From NCBI GenBank assembly GCA_017547265.1, contig JAFYQC010000199.1, forward strand, positions 1 to 19,605: 19,605 nucleotides of DNA, read 5' to 3'. A model generated the notes under the pieces. That model did not search any database. It worked only from the letters and a program-made list of their open reading frames with translations, and had not been told where the DNA came from. Shown in pieces: positions 15,466 to 19,605 of this stretch. The stretch's first letter is position 1, and each line of letters opens with the position of its first letter. Both the position numbers and the translations under genes were made by a program. Source of the DNA: Kiritimatiellia bacterium. Lineage in GTDB: Bacteria; Verrucomicrobiota; Kiritimatiellia; RFP12; UBA1067.

Positions 15466-16932
15466 ATGAACGCGTCTGCCGCGAGCGTGGAGAACTGGCT
15501 CGGGGCCCAGTCGTTTGGCGAGCAGCGCGGCGGGCTGCTCGTGCGCGGAGAGATCGTTGACGAATGGCGCGTCGAGGCGTATCTCGGCCGCGGGCTTTCC
15601 GCTGAAGTCTATCGCGTGACGAATGTCCGCTTCGGTCACGACGGCGCACTCAAGCTTCTCGTCGACGGCTCGCGCGGGCTCGCGGCGCGCTTCGCCGCAG
15701 AGTCGGACGCGCTTCGCTTCCTTTCGCTTCGGGCGCTTCCGCGTTTCATGGGCTGCGGCACGTGGAAAGGCGCACCATACTATGTGATGGAGTATCTCCA
15801 GCCGCTGCCCGACCCGATGCCGCGCCGCGAAGTGCCGCGCTTCATGAACAGGGTGGCGAAGGCGGTCCACACGCTCCACGACGCTGGCTACATCCACCGC
15901 GACTTGAAACCCGGCAACATCTTGAGGCGCGCGAACGGCGAGCCAGTCCTTATCGACCTCGGGCTCGTAAAGCGGCGTGGCACGATGGTGTCCGACCCGA
16001 TAGTGCGCCACGGCCGCGGCATATCGATCATCGACGGAAAGCCCGTCGGCGTCGGGACTCTCGACTACGCCGCGCCCGAACAGCTTTTGAAGGGCGAGGC
16101 GTCGGTGCAGAGCGATGTCTTTGCGCTCGGGAAGATTCTCCGCGCGCTCTACGAGGGGCGACCGCCTGCGAGCGTGAAGCCGATCATCCGCAAGGCGACG
16201 CGCGAACTTCCAGGCGACCGCTATGAGTCGGCCGACGCATTTGCCGCGGCGCTTCGCCACCGCAACTATTTCCGTTCTTTTCTTGGCATCCTGCTGCTCG
16301 TCGCAGTGGCCGCGGGGCTTGTCGCGCTTGGGCATCTCGACGACTTGCGGCGCTGGGCGGGAAAGCGGTTCAATGCGCCGCCTCGCGTCCTTACTGTTGC
16401 AAAGGCGCACGACGAGACCTACGCCGCGTATTTCGTTCGTCTCAAACAGCTCGCGGTTGACGGAAGTCCGGTGGCGCAGTGCGCTCTTGCCGAGGCGTAC
16501 ATGTACGGACAGGGAACGGCGACGAATCTCGAGGAGGCCGTCCGCTGGTATCGCACTGCGGCGGTGGCGGGCAACTCCGATGCGCAGGCGTCGCTCGGGC
16601 TCTGTCTCTTTCGCGGCTGGGGCTGCGAGAAGGACATCGACGGAGCGATAGAGTGGTACACCCGCGCGGCGGCGCAGAAGAACCTTTCCGCGATGAACGA
16701 TCTCGCGTTCTGCCGGCTTCACGGCATAGGCGTCGAGAAGGACGCCGAGGGTGGCTTTGCCCTTGCGCTCGAGGCGGCGAAGAACGGTCATGCTCCCGCG
16801 CAGGCGCTCGTCGGTGAATGTTACCTTGAGGGCATCGGCGTTGAACAGGACATCGCCTCCGCCGAGACATGGCTCTACCGCGCCGCGCGTCTCGGCAACA
16901 AGCGCGCAAAGGCGCTCCTCGAATCACGCTGA
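15466..16932 (+). CDS. Membrane Ser/Thr protein kinase with C-terminal Sel1 repeats
   Basis: The 488-residue protein has a Hanks-type kinase domain (about 30-262): glycine loop YLGRGLSAEVY, ATP Lys K63 (ALKLL), catalytic HRDLKPGN with D146, the metal-binding D164 as DLG rather than DFG, and GTLDYAAPEQ. One membrane segment (about 271-291, GILLLVAVAAGLVALG) follows. The C-terminal half has four Sel1-type repeats of about 36 residues (for example AEAYMYGQGTATNLEEAVRW and GLCLFRGWGCEKDIDGAIEW). The kinase should face the cytoplasm and the Sel1 part the periplasm, a layout suited to sensing or scaffolding across the membrane. All core catalytic residues are present. The ATG at 15466 has AAGGAA 11 bases upstream, overlapping the purB stop. 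Its target is unknown; no phosphatase or FHA gene is nearby. Confidence 0.9.
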   Translation: MNASAASVENWLGAQSFGEQRGGLLVRGEIVDEWRVEAYLGRGLSAEVYRVTNVRFGHDGALKLLVDGSRGLAARFAAESDALRFLSLRALPRFMGCGTWKGAPYYVMEYLQPLPDPMPRREVPRFMNRVAKAVHTLHDAGYIHRDLKPGNILRRANGEPVLIDLGLVKRRGTMVSDPIVRHGRGISIIDGKPVGVGTLDYAAPEQLLKGEASVQSDVFALGKILRALYEGRPPASVKPIIRKATRELPGDRYESADAFAAALRHRNYFRSFLGILLLVAVAAGLVALGHLDDLRRWAGKRFNAPPRVLTVAKAHDETYAAYFVRLKQLAVDGSPVAQCALAEAYMYGQGTATNLEEAVRWYRTAAVAGNSDAQASLGLCLFRGWGCEKDIDGAIEWYTRAAAQKNLSAMNDLAFCRLHGIGVEKDAEGGFALALEAAKNGHAPAQALVGECYLEGIGVEQDIASAETWLYRAARLGNKRAKALLESR

Positions 16933-16955
16933 CATAGAGCGCATTATACAGGGGG

Positions 16956-16985
16956 TTGACGGCTCAGGGGTCAGTGCGCTATAAT
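16956..16985 (+). promoter_or_regulatory. Strong sigma-70-type promoter before the ATPase gene
   Basis: TTGACG (16956-16961), an 18-base spacer, then TATAAT (16980-16985). It is the best -35/-10 pair in the window. The predicted start near 16992 falls inside the palindrome at 16989-17017. Confidence 0.75.
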
Positions 16986-16988
16986 ATC

Positions 16989-17017
16989 GCAACCGTGGTT
17001 ACAGTAACCGCGGTTGC
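16989..17017 (+). promoter_or_regulatory. 29-bp palindrome over the transcription start, candidate operator
   Basis: GCAACCGTGGTTAC (16989-17002), one central base, then GTAACCGCGGTTGC (17004-17017) form an inverted repeat matching at 13 of 14 positions. Each half holds its own near-palindrome, AACCGTGGTT (16991-17000) and AACCGCGGTT (17006-17015), 15 bases apart. It sits just downstream of the -10, a classical repressor position, or it could fold as an RNA hairpin in the leader just before the ribosome site. No regulator gene is adjacent. Confidence 0.6.
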
Positions 17018-17034
17018 TAAAGAAAGGTTGTATC

Positions 17035-18354
17035 ATGAAATTCTTCGACAGGGCATCGGAACTCGCCGACTTGAGGGAGATTCGCAAACGCAGCGAAGAG
17101 GTGGCGCAGTTTACCGTTGTGACTGGCCGCAGGCGGGTAGGTAAGACATCTCTGGTGGTGAAGTCGCTGGAGGGCGAGACTTATGTCTATCTCTTTGTCG
17201 AGAGGAAAAGCGAGAAGGACCTTTGCGAGACTTTCGTCATGGAGATCAACAAGAAGCTTGGCGACGTGATGCTGGGCACGCCGGAAAGATTTGAAGACAT
17301 ATTCGGTGCGTTGATGAAGCTTGCCGCCAGTCGTCATCTGAATGTCGTTATCGACGAGTTTCAGGAATTTCGGAAGATAAACGGCGGCATATTCTCGTCG
17401 ATCCAGAAACTGTGGGATCTTCACAAGGGGAAGTCGCGCATAAACTTGATTGTAACAGGCAGCGTGAATACACTCATGGCCAGACTTTTCCGAAACCGTC
17501 GTGCGGCGCTGTACGGAAGGGAGACGGCCTTCATGGTGGTAGAGCCGTTTGCCACCGACGTGCTGAAGGAGATAATGGCGACGTACCATCCGGGCTACAA
17601 AGCAGAGGACTTGCTGGCTCTGTGGACGTTTACAGGCGGTGTCGCAAAGTACGTGGAACTCCTGATTGACACTAAAAGCTGGACGCGCGAATCCATGATA
17701 AAGGAGATTGTCCGGGCAAACTCGCTTTTTCTCGACGAAGGCCGGGCGGTGCTTGTCGAGGAGTTTGACAAGGAATACGGTGTCTACTTCTCAATTCTTT
17801 GCGCCATAGCTCGCGGAAAGACGTCTAGAAACGAGATAGAGCAGACGGTCGGACGGCAGGTGGGTGGATATCTCGCGCGACTTGAGAACGACTATGCCCT
17901 GATTCGCAAGCATCAACCGATTTTCGCCAGAACCGCGGCGAAGACTGCGAGGTATGAACTCAACGACATGTTCCTTGTGTTTTGGTTCAGGTTCATGTAC
18001 CGCTACAGCTACATACTCGAGTTGAAGGGTTACGAGCAACTGCGTCAGATCGTAAGGAGGGACTATCCTGTCTTCAGCGGTCACGCGCTGGAGGAGTATT
18101 TCAGGCGCAAGTTCGCCGAGTCTGGACAATGGACGCGCATCGGTTCGTGGTGGGATCGAAAGGGCGAGAACGAGTTGGACATTGTTGCAGAGAACGAGTT
18201 AACTGGTAAATATGCCATTTGCGAAGTCAAGAGACAGAGCGGGAAGATCGACCTTGATTGCGTTGCGGGTAAGTTTGCGGCATTCCAGCGGGCTACAGGC
18301 AAATGGCAGAGGATCAAGCCAAGGTTCCTCGCGCTGTCGCTTGCTGACATGTAG
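17035..18354 (+). CDS. Archaeal-type AAA ATPase with C-terminal DUF234 (nuclease-like) domain
   Basis: The 439-residue protein begins FFDRASELADLREI, typical of the archaeal ATPase family. Walker A is GRRRVGKTS (31-39) and Walker B is VVIDEFQEF with D107-E108. The middle part (GSVNTLMARLF, RETAFMVVEPF, TGGVAKYVELL) and a winged-helix-like region (SRNEIEQTVGRQVGGYLARL) follow the family pattern. The C-terminal DUF234 part carries a PD-(D/E)XK-like set: E380-L-D382, then E397-V-K399 in NELDIVA and CEVKR, which suggests DNA cleavage or binding. ATG 17035 has AAAGG 7 bases upstream; an upstream TTG in frame lacks a ribosome site. The gene has its own promoter and palindrome, the hallmark of a stand-alone accessory gene. 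This family is often multi-copy, and its function is not established. It lies between housekeeping genes without a partner. Confidence 0.88.
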   Translation: MKFFDRASELADLREIRKRSEEVAQFTVVTGRRRVGKTSLVVKSLEGETYVYLFVERKSEKDLCETFVMEINKKLGDVMLGTPERFEDIFGALMKLAASRHLNVVIDEFQEFRKINGGIFSSIQKLWDLHKGKSRINLIVTGSVNTLMARLFRNRRAALYGRETAFMVVEPFATDVLKEIMATYHPGYKAEDLLALWTFTGGVAKYVELLIDTKSWTRESMIKEIVRANSLFLDEGRAVLVEEFDKEYGVYFSILCAIARGKTSRNEIEQTVGRQVGGYLARLENDYALIRKHQPIFARTAAKTARYELNDMFLVFWFRFMYRYSYILELKGYEQLRQIVRRDYPVFSGHALEEYFRRKFAESGQWTRIGSWWDRKGENELDIVAENELTGKYAICEVKRQSGKIDLDCVAGKFAAFQRATGKWQRIKPRFLALSLADM

Positions 18355-18382
18355 CCGCCGATTCTGGGCAACAGCGGTCAAT

Positions 18383-18411
18383 CGCGGCACTTTTGCCGCG
18401 GACGCGTTTTT
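18383..18411 (+). terminator. Candidate terminator after the ATPase gene
   Basis: A perfect 7-bp stem, CGCGGCA, loop CTTT, TGCCGCG (18383-18400), is followed by GACGCG and five T. The T-run is offset from the stem by six bases, so termination may be partial. The element overlaps the -35 region of the next promoter. Confidence 0.45.
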
Positions 18412-18419
18412 GCTATAAT
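18411..18419 (+). promoter_or_regulatory. Extended -10 promoter before nnrD
   Basis: TGCTATAAT gives a perfect TATAAT (18414-18419) with a TGN extension. Upstream TTTTGC (18391-18396) is a weak -35. The predicted start near 18426 is about 3 bases before ATG 18429. Confidence 0.6.
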
Positions 18420-18428
18420 CACTTTCAC

Positions 18429-19247
18429 ATGGAAATGCCCAAGGAGATAGCAGGTGGCTTTTGTGCACGTCCGCGCGACGCGCATAAGCGTTCCGTCGGC
18501 ACCGTTACGGTCGTCGGCGGCTCGCATGGCTTTCCGCATGCGCCGGTGATAGCTGGCCTCGGTGCGCGTTCCGCTGGCGCGGGGCTTGTCCGTCTCGTCG
18601 TGCCCGAGGAGTCGCGTTTCGCAGCAGGAGCGCTGCTGCCCGAGGCGACGGTGTCTGACCTTGGTGGCGATATTCCGCTTTCCGATGTAACTGTTGTCGG
18701 GCCTGGGCTCGGGCTTGGCGAGGAAGCGGCGACTCTTGTGCGCGATATGCTTTCTAAGGAAGGGCGGCTAGTAGTCGATGCCGATGCGTTGACCCATCTC
18801 GCCGCGATATGCAAGTCTGGGAGCCGCGACGGCGGCGCGACGATTGTTGTGACGCCGCACGAGGGAGAGGCGGCGCGGCTCCTTGGCGTTGCCGCTGCCG
18901 ATGTTTCGCGCGACAGGCGTTCCGCCGCGAAGGAGATTGCGAGGCGTTATCGCGCCACCGTTGTTCTGAAGGGTCCTGGTACGCTTGTTGTTTCGCCGGA
19001 TGGCGAGAAGGTGTACGAGAATTCGACAGGCAATCCATTTATGGCGCTTGGCGGGATGGGCGATCTTCTTTCAGGCGTTGTCGCTGCGAGGTGGGCGTAT
19101 CTCGGCGGCGAGGCGTTTCTTTCTGCGGCTGCGGCAGCGTGGATTCATGGCGCTGCGGGCGATGCGCTTGTCGCAGACGGCGGTGATATGTCCATTGTGA
19201 ACATGGCCGACCGCATCGGTTCGATGCGAGTCCTCCTCGACAGCTAG
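18429..19247 (+). CDS. nnrD: ADP/ATP-dependent (S)-NAD(P)H-hydrate dehydratase
   Basis: NnrD repairs hydrated NAD(P)H, reforming the coenzyme at the cost of a nucleotide. The 272-residue protein has the ribokinase-like fold of the family: RSVGTVTVVGGSHGFPHAPV, GARSAGAGLVRLVVP, VVGPGLGL, VDADAL, VTPHEGEAARLLG, VVLKGPGTLVVSP and NPFMALGGMGDLLSGVVAA with D212. The last motif reads G-M-G-D where many homologues have G-T-G-D. The epimerase partner NnrE, often fused at the N-terminus, is absent here, so it is a stand-alone dehydratase. The ATG at 18429 lies almost at the predicted transcription start with no ribosome site; ATG 18435 is an alternative. An upstream TTG in frame would overlap the promoter. 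A hairpin at 19251-19267 follows the stop directly. Confidence 0.93.
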   Translation: MEMPKEIAGGFCARPRDAHKRSVGTVTVVGGSHGFPHAPVIAGLGARSAGAGLVRLVVPEESRFAAGALLPEATVSDLGGDIPLSDVTVVGPGLGLGEEAATLVRDMLSKEGRLVVDADALTHLAAICKSGSRDGGATIVVTPHEGEAARLLGVAAADVSRDRRSAAKEIARRYRATVVLKGPGTLVVSPDGEKVYENSTGNPFMALGGMGDLLSGVVAARWAYLGGEAFLSAAAAAWIHGAAGDALVADGGDMSIVNMADRIGSMRVLLDS

Positions 19248-19250
19248 CAT

Positions 19251-19267
19251 CCCCTGCCGTGCAGGGG
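19251..19267 (+). terminator. Hairpin right after nnrD, possible terminator
   Basis: CCCCTGC, loop CGT, GCAGGGG form a perfect 7-bp GC-rich stem starting three bases after the nnrD stop. No T-run follows; a GT-rich low-complexity stretch begins at about 19274. Confidence 0.45.
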
Positions 19268-19273
19268 CTATCC

Positions 19274-19316
19274 TGTGCGTGTTGTGTGTGTGCTGTGTGC
19301 GTGCTGTGGTGGTTTG
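19274..19316. repeat. GT-rich low-complexity tract
   Basis: The stretch is built from irregular TGTG, TGCG and GCTGTG units with almost no A on this strand. It lies between the nnrD hairpin and the structured terminal region and has no coding character. Confidence 0.6.
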
Positions 19317-19605
19317 CCTTCCAGTGTGCGGTCACGGTCGGGGCAACGGTGCTCGCACCCCTGCTAGGGCATCCGCTTCGCGGACTCCTCCCTTCGGTCG
19401 TCGGGGGATACCACGAGAAATGGCCGATTAGCGCGTCCTTGCGACCGCTCGGCGTATACATATACGCCTTCGGGTCGCAGTCCTGCGCTACTCGTCTCGT
19501 TTTCGAGGGTTCCGCCCCGCTCGGCCCTACGAAACTGCGGTTTTGTTCCAAAACCTTGTTTCTGTGGGCTTTCCGCTCGGCCTTCGGCCTCGCCCCTCAA
19601 AACGC
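19317..19605. repeat. Structured non-coding region, probable dispersed intergenic repeat
   Basis: No credible gene is seen. The region holds several perfect hairpins: TCCGC-TTC-GCGGA (19372-19384); a nested one with outer arms TGCGACC/GGTCGCA (19440-19446, 19473-19479) and inner arms GGCGTATA/TATACGCC (19451-19458, 19461-19468); and GGTTTTG-TTC-CAAAACC (19539-19555). CGCTCGGC recurs at 19446, 19518 and 19574, and CTTCGG at 19392, 19468 and 19582. Minus-strand frames of 78 and 170 codons are open here but lack ribosome sites and family features. The window ending inside it fits an assembly that stopped at a repeat (inference). Confidence 0.5.

Noticed and set aside
13228..16791. 1187-codon open frame on the minus strand across the MBL, purB and kinase genes
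   Set aside because: The three plus-strand genes have full family motifs. The antisense frame stays open because GC-rich codon bias removes stops; its translation is Arg/Leu/Val/His-rich with no domain.
19039..19600. Minus-strand frames of 170 and 78 codons near the right end
   Set aside because: They run over hairpins and the GT-rich tract, partly oppose nnrD, have no ribosome site and give low-complexity translations.

Overview
The window reads as a chromosomal stretch of a GC-rich Gram-negative bacterium. Lipid A synthesis (lpxK), the MEP isoprenoid route (ispH), a secreted glycoside hydrolase with a discoidin-like tail, a Ser/Thr kinase fused to Sel1 repeats, and heavy G/C third-position codon use together suggest a Verrucomicrobiota/Kiritimatiellae-type glycan degrader. 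That placement is inference from gene content only. No rRNA, tRNA, CRISPR array, transposase or integrase was found.

Layout. (1) Positions 1-4014 hold a tightly packed plus-strand run: the C-terminal part of a HAD-like hydrolase, mazG, ispH and htpG, with gaps of 1 to 3 bases or overlaps. (2) Positions 4047-5144 hold a multi-pass membrane acyltransferase (DUF5009/HGSNAT-like). (3) Positions 5190-10624 look like one transcription unit with an extended -10 promoter: fucU (L-fucose mutarotase, with an in-frame upstream Tat-like signal peptide), lpxK, and a large secreted GH2 beta-galactosidase with a C-terminal F5/8 type C domain. (4) Positions 10625-12810 hold the only minus-strand gene, an unrecognised zinc-ribbon/membrane protein, flanked by small repeats and its own promoter. 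(5) Positions 12811-16932 hold a secreted MBL-fold hydrolase, purB and the kinase-Sel1 membrane protein, again closely spaced. (6) Positions 16956-18354 hold an archaeal-type ATPase with a C-terminal nuclease-like DUF234 region, behind a strong promoter whose start site lies in a 29-bp palindrome. (7) Positions 18429-19247 hold an NAD(P)HX dehydratase (nnrD). (8) Positions 19248-19605 have no convincing gene and are made of hairpins and recurring short words, probably a dispersed non-coding repeat.

How it fits together. Most of the window is housekeeping or metabolite repair (MazG, NnrD, PurB, IspH, HtpG). A glycan theme sits in the middle: secreted beta-galactosidase, fucose mutarotase and a membrane acyltransferase could act on fucosylated, galactose-containing host or algal glycans. 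The items most likely to be new are the Tat-FucU dual start, the orphan zinc-ribbon membrane protein, the operator-controlled DUF234 ATPase, and the structured 3' terminal region. Extended -10 promoters lying almost on top of start codons recur and suggest leaderless or near-leaderless messages.
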